Of a DNA stretch of 12,113 nucleotides, positions 1 through 7,213 are shown piece after piece. The notes under the pieces are model-generated. The model saw only the letters and a list, made by a program, of their open reading frames with translations, searched no databases and was not told the origin of the DNA. Every line of letters starts with the position of its first letter. The first letter of the stretch is position 1. Origin of the DNA: Dehalococcoidia bacterium (GTDB lineage Bacteria > Chloroflexota > Dehalococcoidia > GIF9 > UBA5620); assembly GCA_016783225.1 (NCBI GenBank), contig JADHWZ010000044.1, positions 1-12,113 on the forward strand, given 5' to 3'. A program made the translations under genes and the position numbers.

Positions 1-83
1 GCTGGTGTGCTGGAACAGAGACCAGGCATTCGATTTCTGGACGGTCTATGGAAATCAGGCTGGGGCAGACCCTTTGAAGATTC

Positions 84-218
84 TCAGGCCGTGAATTCAG
101 TCTCGCCCTTTTCTTTCTGCTCGATAGCTGCTTGTGCCGTGCTCCGGACTACAGCCCGGGTACAGGAGTTCATTCCTGGGGCGTCACCGCCGCTGGTGAG
201 AACACCGATCTTTTGCAT
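84..218 (-). pseudogene. pfkA: N-terminal remnant of 6-phosphofructokinase
   Basis: The reverse strand reads 44 codons from an ATG to a TGA. The first ~25 residues match the start of ATP-type phosphofructokinases: a short strand (MQKIGVLTS), the nucleotide-binding turn GGDAPGMN at residues 10-17 and the following helix (TRAVVR). After residue 25 the expected pattern (helix, then VYG/GYxGL) disappears, the translation becomes Lys/Glu-rich, and it stops. Intact enzymes have about 320-360 residues, so the catalytic GxxDxD-type region is missing. No other reverse-strand frame from 83 to 1 resumes a recognisable PFK sequence. The fragment lies 74 bases behind glgP on the same strand, as an operon partner would. 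The SD in front of the ATG is weak. What is seen is a PFK start and an early stop; that it is a dead gene or a rearrangement joint is inferred. A sequencing or assembly error is the main alternative. Confidence 0.62.
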
Positions 219-292
219 CTCAGTTTCCCAGTGCTGACGAATAGAGACGTTTGCATCGATATCCGCTAGGACGTCTTCCGCACCAATTCAAA

Positions 293-2557
293 TCAATCCC
301 CCTCTGTTGTCTTTGCACCACGCGGGGAAATGGACGCAGGAGGTGGGGTGGGTAGCTCGCAGGTGTGGTTGTGGGCATGGCCTGTATCGAGAGCTACAGA
401 TGGCTGCTCTGCTCCCTTCTGTGCCGTCTGGCTAGCTTGAGCTGGGGTTAGATACATCTTCTCGGTATATTCTTTGGCCATCCGCCGGGCGCTAAACAAA
501 GGTGCATTTGACCGGATGGCCTCTTTGATTACCGTGATCCAGCCATGCGGCACACCATTCATGTCGCGGTCGTAGTAAAGAGGAACAACCTTCTCCTCCA
601 GTAAGCTGTATAGCTCCTCGGCATCTGACTTGTCCTGATCTGGAGAATCAAATATTCCCACATCCTCGCGAATCGCCCACCCGTTGACCCCGTTATAGCC
701 TTCATACCACCAGCCATCAAGTACACTGAGATTCAGCACTCCACTAAGTGCTGCTTTTTGCCCACTGGTGCCGCTGGCTTCCTCAAGTCGCCGAGGAGTG
801 TTGAGCCAGGCATCAGTGCCATGGACAAGATAACGTGCCATGTGCATATCATAGTCCTCGACGAAGGCTATTCGACCGCCGAACTCAGGGTCTTTTGCCA
901 CATTGTATGCTTCCTGGATGAGCTGTTTCCCACGCTCGTCGTCGGGGTGCGCCTTGCCGGCAAATATTATCTGCACTGGTCGCAATTCGTTGCAGAGTAT
1001 CCGCTTCAGGCGGTCGGCATCGTGCAGAATAAGTGCGGCTCGCTTGTAGTCGGTGAAGCGGCGGCTGAAGCCGAGAGTGAGCACCTCCGTGTCGAGTAAA
1101 GCTCCCATTGCTAATGCCTGAACAGGCGGCACGTGGTCTTCTGACCAGCGCTTTCGCGCTCGATCTCGCACCGAGCTGATGAGCTTGTACTTCAGCCACC
1201 GGCGGACGGCCCATAGGTCCTCGTCTGGTATGTCGAGCACCTGCTGCCACAAGGCGGGGTCATCATGTCTTTTCAGCCAGTCTTGAGCAAGATACCTTCG
1301 GTATAGCCTGGCCATCTGTGGTGCCGCCCAGGTAGGAACATGAATCCCGTTGGTCACCGAGCCAATGGGCACGTCTTTCTCTTCCACGTCAGGCCATAGA
1401 GAATGCCACATTCGGCGGCATACCCCGCCGTGGAGCTGGCTGACACCGTTACGCTGGTCAGCCATCCTCAGGCCTAACACGGTCATATTGAAGACTGTCT
1501 TATCGGATTCTTGCATGCCTAACTCCAAGAACGTATCTCGGTTTAGTCCTAGAGTGTCCCAGTAGCGATGGAAATGCTTTTCCATCAAGTCAAGGGAAAA
1601 GACGTCGTTGCCAGCGGGGGTGGGGGTATGGGTGGTGAACACAGTGGTCGCTCGCACCCTGCTGGCAGCTTCGGCGAAGGCGAGACCATTCTCTACCAAC
1701 TCTCGAACACGCTCCAACATCATGAAGGCTGTATGCCCCTCGTTGGCATGCCAGATCGCTGGCTCAATTCCAAGTGCTCGCAGAGCGCGCACACCGCCTA
1801 TACCTAGAACGATTTCCTGCTGCAGGCGCATTTCCCGGTCACCTGCGTAGAGACGAGCGGAAAGCTGGCGATCCGCGGGTGAGTTCTCTTCGACATTGGT
1901 ATCCAGCAAATAAAGCTTTATCCGACCGACGTTCACCTGCCATACGGCAACGTGAACCGGCCTTGCATCTAACGGGACTTCGACCTTGGTCGCCTGTCCT
2001 TGGGCAGTAAGCACGGGAGTGATAGACGCCTCATTGAAGTCTAACTCCTCGTACACATCCTCCTGCCAGCCGTCAGCTGAGACGTGCTGATGGAAATATC
2101 CCTGGGGGTACATGAACCCTAAGGCTACCATGGGTAGTCCCAGGTCACTTGCCTCTTTACAATAATCACCTGCCAGAATACCCAGTCCACCCGCATACAG
2201 AGGCAGTGAGTTGTGGATGGCGAATTCCAGTGAAAAATACGCTACGGTGTACTGCGTCAGGTGGGGGTACTGCGTAGTGAACCAGGTATCAGATGCTGAC
2301 ATGTCAGTCTTGAAACCATTCATCACAGAGTCGTACTTGTCTAAGAAGACGGGATCCTGGGCAGCAGCTACTAATCGGTGAGGGGCAAGCTGTTGCAGTA
2401 GCTTGACCGGATTGTGGCCCGTAACTTTCCACAGAGGGCGATCCAGCACCTTGAACAGGTCCCGTGCCTCTACGTGCCAGCTCCACCACAGATTGTAGGC
2501 GAGCTCGGCTAGCCCTCCGATACGGTTTGGAAGCTTCGACGCCGAAAGGCCACTCAT
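293..2557 (-). CDS. glgP: Alpha-glucan (glycogen/maltodextrin) phosphorylase, GT35 small type
   Basis: Cytoplasmic enzyme that releases glucose-1-phosphate from the non-reducing ends of alpha-1,4-glucans using phosphate and pyridoxal phosphate. The 754 residues begin with the DUF3417 domain typical of this subfamily (IGGLAELAYNLWWSWH near residues 13-28, ATGHNPVKLL-like segment near 46-55). The GT35 catalytic body follows, including YFSLEFAIH and GGLGILAGDY in the N-terminal half, a HANEGH motif and VTNGIHVPTW mid-protein. The PLP lysine is K601 in EASGTSGQKAALSGVLNLS; many relatives have Met where Gln precedes this Lys. The last ~50 residues are a Pro/His/Gln-rich tail that looks non-catalytic. 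The chosen ATG has a GGAG six bases upstream (GGAG-AATAAG-ATG). The gene sits about 107 bases behind a good sigma70-like promoter and is followed by the phosphofructokinase remnant, so a glycogen-to-glycolysis operon is the natural reading. The family call is very secure; the exact glucan substrate is not. Confidence 0.96.
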   Translation of the reverse strand: MSGLSASKLPNRIGGLAELAYNLWWSWHVEARDLFKVLDRPLWKVTGHNPVKLLQQLAPHRLVAAAQDPVFLDKYDSVMNGFKTDMSASDTWFTTQYPHLTQYTVAYFSLEFAIHNSLPLYAGGLGILAGDYCKEASDLGLPMVALGFMYPQGYFHQHVSADGWQEDVYEELDFNEASITPVLTAQGQATKVEVPLDARPVHVAVWQVNVGRIKLYLLDTNVEENSPADRQLSARLYAGDREMRLQQEIVLGIGGVRALRALGIEPAIWHANEGHTAFMMLERVRELVENGLAFAEAASRVRATTVFTTHTPTPAGNDVFSLDLMEKHFHRYWDTLGLNRDTFLELGMQESDKTVFNMTVLGLRMADQRNGVSQLHGGVCRRMWHSLWPDVEEKDVPIGSVTNGIHVPTWAAPQMARLYRRYLAQDWLKRHDDPALWQQVLDIPDEDLWAVRRWLKYKLISSVRDRARKRWSEDHVPPVQALAMGALLDTEVLTLGFSRRFTDYKRAALILHDADRLKRILCNELRPVQIIFAGKAHPDDERGKQLIQEAYNVAKDPEFGGRIAFVEDYDMHMARYLVHGTDAWLNTPRRLEEASGTSGQKAALSGVLNLSVLDGWWYEGYNGVNGWAIREDVGIFDSPDQDKSDAEELYSLLEEKVVPLYYDRDMNGVPHGWITVIKEAIRSNAPLFSARRMAKEYTEKMYLTPAQASQTAQKGAEQPSVALDTGHAHNHTCELPTPPPASISPRGAKTTEGD

Positions 2558-2671
2558 CTTATTCTCCAGGCACCTCTTCCATTGTCTGTGTTGACAGGTT
2601 TCACAGTCTTCCTCGCTCTTCTATGACATGGTCTCTAACGTTGGGATTTGCCGCCCTCTGTAATGTGTGTC

Positions 2672-2700
2672 AATATACTCTGTGCTGGAACTTGAGTCAA
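2672..2700 (-). promoter_or_regulatory. Sigma70-type promoter for glgP
   Basis: On the reverse strand TTGACT (2700-2695) is followed by exactly 17 bases and TATATT (2677-2672). Each hexamer has five of six consensus bases. Transcription would start near 2665, giving a leader of about 107 bases before the glgP ATG. A cluster of TGACC/GGTCA half sites lies just upstream of the -35 element. Confidence 0.6.
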
Positions 2701-3030
2701 CAGGTCCAGCCTAGCTTCATTTCCTGTTCCTGACCTAACCGTTGTGACTGCTTTGGTCACCATACCTTCTCCGTGACCTTCAGCCGAGGTTGTGGGTGAA
2801 GTCGGTGAACTGAATATGCTTCAGTATCTTATGTCCTGCTGAGGAAGTAAATGGCCCATAGGTAGCTTCACGTACGAGGGAATAGTCCTGCATTAGTCGG
2901 TAGGAGTGATGCTGGGAACCAAGAACGGTGAGATACCGCTATGGCACAAGTGGATTCCTCGCTCCGCCAACTGCGTGCCTTGGGAGGCTACTCTTGGCAT
3001 GCATTCCTATTGCGCAAGCTTGCGGCATAT
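2701..3030. other. Gene-free spacer with inverted repeats upstream of glgP
   Basis: No convincing gene is present between the glgP promoter and the end of the nitroreductase gene. It holds a cluster of related half sites: GTGAC (2744-2748), GGTCAC (2755-2760) and GTGACC (2773-2778). These make GGTCAC-N12-GTGACC and an overlapping GTGAC-N7-GTCAC. It also holds a small hairpin, ACTGAA-N5-TTCAGT (2809-2825), and the perfect 12-base palindrome CGCAAGCTTGCG (3013-3024) just past the nitroreductase stop. None of these hairpins is followed by a T-run on either strand, so no intrinsic terminator is called. Operator function for the half sites is inference. Confidence 0.4.
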
Positions 3031-3600
3031 CTAAGCAATGATGATGTCGTCCAGCTGTCGCTTCGGCACATGGTGTGCACCTTCACTATCGTGCCAGTAC
3101 TTCACATCTCCGTTAGGTCCGACCGTCTCGATTACTACCTTTTCCTTGGGCTTGCCAAGAGCCACGACGAGGAGTATCTGGTAGCGGGGAGCTATGTCGA
3201 GGGCCTTGCTGAGTTCCTGCCTGTTTATTGAAGCAAGCATGCAGCCGCCCAGGCCCTTATCTGTGGCACCGAGGAGAATGGTCTGAGCCGCTATCCCATG
3301 GTCAACGCCAAAGTTCTGGCTTATCTCTGTGTCGCCGAGTATGATGATATACGCCGAAGGCCTTTCTCCTTCACTCGGCCCCGGCCAGTCTTTGAGATAG
3401 CCGGCCCAGGCGAGGTGTTCGAATATCAAGGCGTTCTTCTTGGGCTCGCACGAAAGCATGTATTTCAGCGGCTGCAAATTGAGCGCTGAAGCCGAAAGCC
3501 TCGCGAGGTCGACCAGCTCCCTCAATGTCTCGAGCTCTGTGGCAATCTCCTGGTGAAATCGCCGGTAGCTCCGGTTCTTTGGTATGAGGTCTTTTATCAT
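3031..3600 (-). CDS. Nitroreductase family FMN-dependent oxidoreductase
   Basis: A 189-residue protein of the nitroreductase fold, which binds FMN and moves electrons from NAD(P)H to nitro, quinone, flavin or other acceptors. Visible family marks are the N-terminal FMN-phosphate motif NRSYRRF (residues 9-15), SASALNLQP (36-44), the helix GIAAQTILLGATDKGLGGC (102-120) and the closing strand VVALGKPKE (145-153). Length is normal for the compact single-domain members. A Cys after GLGG is common in the anaerobe subfamily. The start is secured by a strong AGGAGG nine bases before the ATG. It is the second gene of a unit with DUF1847, 89 bases upstream, with a hairpin in the gap. The substrate cannot be told from sequence; the DUF1847 partner suggests a redox or metal-linked role in an anaerobe (inference). 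Confidence 0.9.
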   Translation of the reverse strand: MIKDLIPKNRSYRRFHQEIATELETLRELVDLARLSASALNLQPLKYMLSCEPKKNALIFEHLAWAGYLKDWPGPSEGERPSAYIIILGDTEISQNFGVDHGIAAQTILLGATDKGLGGCMLASINRQELSKALDIAPRYQILLVVALGKPKEKVVIETVGPNGDVKYWHDSEGAHHVPKRQLDDIIIA

Positions 3601-3660
3601 TCTGATCTCCTCCTATGAAAGCGTAGTGCAAGTTTGTTAAATGGCCGGGCAATCGATACC

Positions 3661-3686
3661 GGCTAGGCGAACCGTTCGAACTAGCC
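3661..3686 (-). promoter_or_regulatory. Intercistronic hairpin between DUF1847 and nitroreductase
   Basis: Three bases after the DUF1847 stop codon the transcript can fold as GGCTAG paired with CTAGCC, enclosing an inner stem CGAAC/GTTCG with a one-base loop. No T-run follows, so it is unlikely to be a Rho-independent terminator. A second, overlapping pairing (GCCGG with CCGGC, just 3') would compete with it. A role in mRNA processing, stability or partial attenuation is inferred. Confidence 0.45.
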
Positions 3687-3689
3687 TCA

Positions 3690-4364
3690 TCACTCAAGGG
3701 ACTCTTTTCGACGCAGCTTGCGATAGTAGAAATTGGATAGATACAAACCGGCTGCTGGGTTGTGGCCAAAGACCCTGTCTTTGGCTATCAGGACAGTGGT
3801 TGGGGCCTGCGCATACTTGAAGAACAATGAATCGTGACCGACGCAAAGCCCCACGAGTACGTTGAACTCTACCCCTTCGTCATTTAAGATTGCGGCCTGA
3901 GTTATGGGACTGCACATCGTCTCCCAGGTGCCGGGGCCGCTTATCTTCTGCTCCTCCCGTATGCCGATTGTCTCTTTTGGTATGCCTCCCGCTTTGCAGC
4001 AAACAGATACAACGTCGAAGCCCCTGTTCTCCAGGATTGTGGTCAGAGTCTCAGCCTCGTTCCTTAAGCCAAGGCAGAAGGCAACACCGAGCTTCCTATA
4101 CCCCATCTTCTTAGCGAATTGAGCCGTTTCCTCTATTCTTGGGTGGCGTGGTGTACTGCCTTCCGGCAGGTTCATATACCCCTCGAATTCCTGGACAGAA
4201 GCTTGCCTGGCGAACTCCCTTACTTCTGGCTTATCATATTCGGCCACTGCTCGGTCAATAACGTCTCGCTTAGTTATGGTAGGGCAGTTCGACGCTCCTT
4301 GGCCAGAATGTTCCGTCCAACACACCACCTTGGTGCATTTGGCGCATTCAACCTTTTTAGTCAT
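3690..4364 (-). CDS. DUF1847 family Cys-rich, probably metal-binding protein
   Basis: The 224-residue protein matches the DUF1847 family, found mostly in anaerobic bacteria and archaea and of unknown biochemical role. The N-terminus carries a zinc-ribbon-like cluster, CxxCx4C with a fourth Cys eleven residues on (C7, C10, C15, C27). The central part has further family-typical cysteines: FCLGL (C97), VCCKAGG (C122, C123), METMCSP-like (C151) and GLCVGHD (C174). There is no signal peptide or membrane segment, so a cytoplasmic location is expected. An AGGAGG-type SD precedes the ATG (AGGAGGGAACCT-ATG). It is the first gene of a unit with the nitroreductase. An extended -10 TGCTATACT lies about 50 bases upstream in a sequence repeated elsewhere in the window. 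The family assignment is firm; metal binding is predicted from the cysteines, and function is unknown. Confidence 0.88.
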   Translation of the reverse strand: MTKKVECAKCTKVVCWTEHSGQGASNCPTITKRDVIDRAVAEYDKPEVREFARQASVQEFEGYMNLPEGSTPRHPRIEETAQFAKKMGYRKLGVAFCLGLRNEAETLTTILENRGFDVVSVCCKAGGIPKETIGIREEQKISGPGTWETMCSPITQAAILNDEGVEFNVLVGLCVGHDSLFFKYAQAPTTVLIAKDRVFGHNPAAGLYLSNFYYRKLRRKESLE

Positions 4365-4413
4365 AGGTTCCCTCCTGAAAGACAGCCAACTGGTAGCTGG
4401 TGAGTAGCTCAGA

Positions 4414-4422
4414 AGTATAGCA
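4414..4422 (-). promoter_or_regulatory. Extended -10 promoter for the DUF1847-nitroreductase unit
   Basis: The reverse strand reads TGCTATACT, an extended -10 element (TGn plus five of six TATAAT bases). No good -35 lies 17 bases upstream, which is tolerable for an extended -10 promoter or suggests an activator. Transcription would start near 4407, giving a leader of about 43 bases that contains the strong SD. The same element and its upstream sequence recur at 11084-11114. Confidence 0.5.
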
Positions 4423-4444
4423 GAAAGCCCTCAGTTGTGCCTAT
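4414..4444 (-). repeat. Dispersed repeat, copy A
   Basis: These 31 bases are identical to 11084-11114. The flank towards DUF1847 matches for about five more bases with a one-base indel (CTCAGAAG versus CTCAGAG). On the far side, 4445 to about 4510 aligns to 11115 to about 11180 without gaps at roughly 60 percent, many of the differences being transitions. The whole unit is therefore near 100-110 bases, with a strongly constrained core at the promoter end. Nothing in it codes for protein. Confidence 0.75.
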
Positions 4445-4874
4445 CAGAACAGGGAATCTGGGATTGCCTGGAGGAATTACCGCAAGATAACTCCGTTTTT
4501 TCTTGGAAACGTAGGCGTGGCTTGACCCAGCCATTCAGCGGGGTTGGAAGATGTGGCCAGGGGTATTCGGAATCCTCTCTGGTGGCTTGCCGAGTTTGGC
4601 ATTACCTACGCGGAAAGCTATTGGTGGTGTGCAAGAAAGCCGACAGAAGTCTGTGTCCAGGGCAATGTTGCTTTGCAGAAGACCCATGCACTGCCCTATG
4701 CTATACTGCTTTTTAGCCCACTGTGCTCAGGAGAACGTGAACCGCGAGACAGGGTCAAGGCCAAGCTTGACCTACTCGGCGGATGCAAGCCGTAAGATGG
4801 TCTCGGCTTCGCCCAGGTGCTTTGACGCCTCGTTCATTTGCTAGTACGCTATCCCAGAACTTGACGAGAAGGTT
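4445..4874. other. Gene-poor spacer upstream of the antiporter
   Basis: About 430 bases between the divergent DUF1847 and antiporter genes. Short plus-strand frames exist (up to 97 codons, 4551-4844), but none has a good SD or resembles a family I know. The first ~65 bases are the diverged flank of dispersed repeat copy A. A stop-free run of eleven codons directly precedes the antiporter ATG in frame (TAG at about 4842), too short to change its start. A decayed gene is possible but not demonstrable by eye. Confidence 0.4.
4708..4717 (+). promoter_or_regulatory. Possible extended -10 promoter for the antiporter
   Basis: The plus strand reads TGCTATACT, the same extended -10 seen in front of DUF1847 and the Usp gene, here facing the antiporter. 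There is no clear -35 and the leader would be about 150 bases. The neighbouring bases are not otherwise similar to the dispersed repeat, so the match may be promoter consensus only. Confidence 0.35.
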
Positions 4875-6803
4875 ATGGAAGAGTTTGCCCTGCTCAAGGA
4901 TTTCGCCATTATAATGGTAGTCGCAGGTGTGGTAACACTCTTGTTCCGCAAGTTACACCAGCCACCAGTCCTGGGCTATTTGATAGCCGGGCTACTAATT
5001 GGTCCCTACACATTGTCCCTTCTGCCAGTGACTGATATTCATAGTATAAGCCTGCTGGCAGACATTGGTCTCGTGGTGCTTCTCTTTGGAATAGGCCTCG
5101 AGTTTGGCTGGAGCAAGATTCGTGGGGTTGGGCTGTCAGTCTTGGTAATCGGTGGAATGGAGATTGCCACTATGATCTGCTTGGGCTATGGCCTGGGGCG
5201 GCTGCTGGGCTGGTCGGTGACTGACGCTATCTTTCTCGGTGCTGCCTTACACATAAGTAGCTCAGCAATAATTGTAAAGATACTCAGGGATATGGGGAGG
5301 CTAAGGCGTCTGTCTTCCAAGCTCATCGTAGGTATCCTCGTAGTCGAGGACTTCGCCGCTGTTGCCATTATTGCTGTGCTGTCAGGTGTAACCGCTACTG
5401 GTAGCGCAGAGTTGGGCGCCATATGGTCACTAGTACTGAGGCTGGTCATCTTCACGGTAGCCTCACTAGTGATTGGAGCAGTCATTGTACCCAGGATCAT
5501 CCGTTTCAGTCACGGACTCCATTCCAAGGAAGCTCTACTTATCACGAGCTTAGGGCTGTGTTTTGCCATGGCTCTGTTAGGTAACTACTTGGGATTGTCT
5601 GTGGCCATTGGTGCTTTTATAATCGGGTCTCTGATCGGGGATACGGAATACTCTCAAGATGTAGTAGAGGTGTTAAGCCCCGTACGAGATTTGTTCGCTG
5701 CACTGTTTTTTGTAGCGATAGGCATGCTTATTAACCTCGCTAAGTTCAGCGATTTCATCATCCCTGCCATAGTGGTATCCGTTGCTTTCATATCGGGCAA
5801 GATTCTAAGTAATACCGTGGGAACATTTATCTCTGGCCATGATGGCAAGACTTCTCTGCAAGTGGGGATGGGTATGCCTCAGATGGGGGAGTTCTCTCTG
5901 GTTATTGCGAAGGTAGGAGTACACCGCGGCGTCGTAACGTCTCATCTTTATCCGGTTATTGCTTTAGCCACAGCCCTTACCTCTTTCACTACTCCGTACA
6001 TTGTGCGCTCAGCGGATTCTGTCGCCAACTTCTTAGACCGCCGCTCACCTCAGCTACTGCAAACATATGTGTCCCGCTTAGCCGATTGGCTCCAGGCGTT
6101 GCGTGCAACTCTGGCTCGTGACAGTGTAGCGGCTTCAGTAGTACGACATGCCATCAAGGCAATCATAACAAATCTCCTGGTCATTATAGTGCTTATCGGC
6201 ATGGCGACTTTTGCTCTTGGCTTCGCCAGTGACTTGGCTCTGGTCAGTGGTATTCGTGCTGACATAATCGGATTGTTGTTTGGTTGTCTCTTGCTGACAT
6301 TGTGTATGCCTTCCTTTGTGGTCATATGGCGAAATATTAGAGGTCTTGTCCATGAGGGTGTAGCACATGTGCTTATTCGACGGTTATCTGCCAAGATGTG
6401 GAGACGCGAGGCACTTCGTGTTGTTCTGAGAGACAGCATAGTGATTTCGTTGATTATTCCGGTGGGGATATGGTTTGTCCCCTTTATTTCTCGGCTCATT
6501 TTCATTGGCTCCTTTGCCTTAGCTGTGCCTTTGTTTGTGGTGACTTTCATTCTCGGGCTGGTGTCATGGTTAGCATTCGATATTCATGGGCAGCTTGAAA
6601 GAACCTTCAGTCGGACCCTTCTGGGGAAAGAACATGTCACTAGCTCTACGACACTGACTCTTCGAAACATCAGCCGGGGACGGATAGCAAAGTTGGTTCG
6701 CAAGATGAAACTGCTTGCAATGAAGATATTCCGACGTTCGGTTCAGCATAATGGAGACACTTCACAATCGCATGGCAAGGGACCGGATGAGACTGCTGAA
6801 TGA
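4875..6803 (+). CDS. Cation:proton antiporter, CPA2/KefB-like, with extra C-terminal membrane region
   Basis: A 642-residue inner-membrane protein. Residues ~5-385 form the Na+/H+ exchanger domain with about 12 hydrophobic segments. Family motifs are LHQPPVLGYLIAGLLIGP (27-44), LADIGLVVLLFGIGLEF (61-77), LVVEDFAAVA (155-164, with the acidic pair E158-D159 where the ion/proton site is expected) and GMPQMGEFSLVIAKVG (333-348). It should exchange K+ or Na+ for protons. After a polar linker (385-430) come four or so further hydrophobic stretches (about 430-450, 463-485, 520-540, 545-568) and a basic tail. No Rossmann TrkA-N or TrkA-C regulatory domain is visible, unlike KefB/KefC. The ATG is preceded by AAGG at suitable spacing (GAGAAGGTT-ATG). 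It converges with the winged-helix gene, 31 bases apart, with no obvious terminator between. The transported ion is not determinable. Confidence 0.93.
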   Translation: MEEFALLKDFAIIMVVAGVVTLLFRKLHQPPVLGYLIAGLLIGPYTLSLLPVTDIHSISLLADIGLVVLLFGIGLEFGWSKIRGVGLSVLVIGGMEIATMICLGYGLGRLLGWSVTDAIFLGAALHISSSAIIVKILRDMGRLRRLSSKLIVGILVVEDFAAVAIIAVLSGVTATGSAELGAIWSLVLRLVIFTVASLVIGAVIVPRIIRFSHGLHSKEALLITSLGLCFAMALLGNYLGLSVAIGAFIIGSLIGDTEYSQDVVEVLSPVRDLFAALFFVAIGMLINLAKFSDFIIPAIVVSVAFISGKILSNTVGTFISGHDGKTSLQVGMGMPQMGEFSLVIAKVGVHRGVVTSHLYPVIALATALTSFTTPYIVRSADSVANFLDRRSPQLLQTYVSRLADWLQALRATLARDSVAASVVRHAIKAIITNLLVIIVLIGMATFALGFASDLALVSGIRADIIGLLFGCLLLTLCMPSFVVIWRNIRGLVHEGVAHVLIRRLSAKMWRREALRVVLRDSIVISLIIPVGIWFVPFISRLIFIGSFALAVPLFVVTFILGLVSWLAFDIHGQLERTFSRTLLGKEHVTSSTTLTLRNISRGRIAKLVRKMKLLAMKIFRRSVQHNGDTSQSHGKGPDETAE

Positions 6804-6834
6804 ACAGCTTCAGATACAGGTCTTCACGGCGCAG

Positions 6835-7149
6835 CTATGACTGTCCGACCGTTGTTTCGCCAGCGCGCGGTCGTTTTCTCCAGCCCAGAGTCCGCAGCAG
6901 AGCACCCACGGCGGTTTCCCCATGGCTAGGATGGCGAAGGGGGAGGTTGGAGTTGATACGGTAGCGATTACACCGCCCCTCGCGTTCCTTGGTGATGTAG
7001 CCAGCAGCGAGTAAGTCCGCGATTATCTTTCGTGTAGCTCTCTCGGTAATGCCAATCCTGTTGCCCAAGTCTAGAGCGGTGCTGCGAGGCTGGCGAGCAA
7101 TGTGGCGCAGCACCAAGGCGTGGTTGGTGAGAAAAGTCCATCCTGGCAT
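6835..7149 (-). CDS. Small winged-helix transcriptional regulator
   Basis: A 104-residue DNA-binding protein. It belongs to the MarR-like winged-helix group whose members start W-TFLTNHALVL: helix one (residues 3-20), a turn, LDLGNRIGITERATRKIIADLLAAGY as the helix-turn-helix (27-51, recognition helix about 35-48), and the wing ITKEREGRCNRYRIN (52-66). The typical tail LPLRHP follows (69-74), then a basic C-terminal stretch. No ligand-binding domain is present, so it probably acts as a simple repressor or activator. The internal ATG at 7149 is chosen because the family begins there and AAGGGG lies just upstream. A frame extending to 7293 would add 48 residues antisense to the HEAT gene start. 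It is divergent from the HEAT gene; the two starts are 117 bases apart, so it may regulate that gene and itself (inference). Confidence 0.85.
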   Translation of the reverse strand: MPGWTFLTNHALVLRHIARQPRSTALDLGNRIGITERATRKIIADLLAAGYITKEREGRCNRYRINSNLPLRHPSHGETAVGALLRTLGWRKRPRAGETTVGQS

Positions 7150-7183
7150 GTGCCCCTTTTTCTTGAGATTATCTATTGAAACC

Positions 7184-7213
7184 TTGACAAGATGGAACAA
7201 ACGTGCATAAATA
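7184..7213 (+). promoter_or_regulatory. Promoter for the HEAT-repeat gene
   Basis: A perfect -35 TTGACA (7184-7189) is followed after 18 bases by the AT-rich TAAATA (7208-7213), a weak -10. It lies upstream of the ATG at 7267, giving a leader of about 45 bases, and it rules against an earlier start at 7192. The nine-base palindrome CTTGACAAG overlaps the -35. The palindrome TACATGTA (7215-7222) is just past the -10. Either could be a regulator site. Confidence 0.42.

Noticed and set aside
3013..3024. Palindrome CGCAAGCTTGCG as nitroreductase terminator
   Set aside because: Only four base pairs could form around a loop and no T-run follows. Noted as a palindrome only.
2941..3231. Plus-strand 96-codon frame with a plausible-looking start
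   Set aside because: Most of it is antisense to the nitroreductase gene, it has no good SD, and the opposite strand has a clear family match.
4435..4844. Three overlapping plus-strand frames of 83-97 codons before the antiporter
   Set aside because: None has a good SD or resembles a known family, and the first part overlaps the dispersed repeat. Kept only as an unexplained spacer.
5186..5500. Reverse-strand frame inside the antiporter gene (also 5654-5848 and 6050-6550)
   Set aside because: Shadows of hydrophobic codons on the opposite strand; rich in Thr, Ser, Ile and Met without domain logic.
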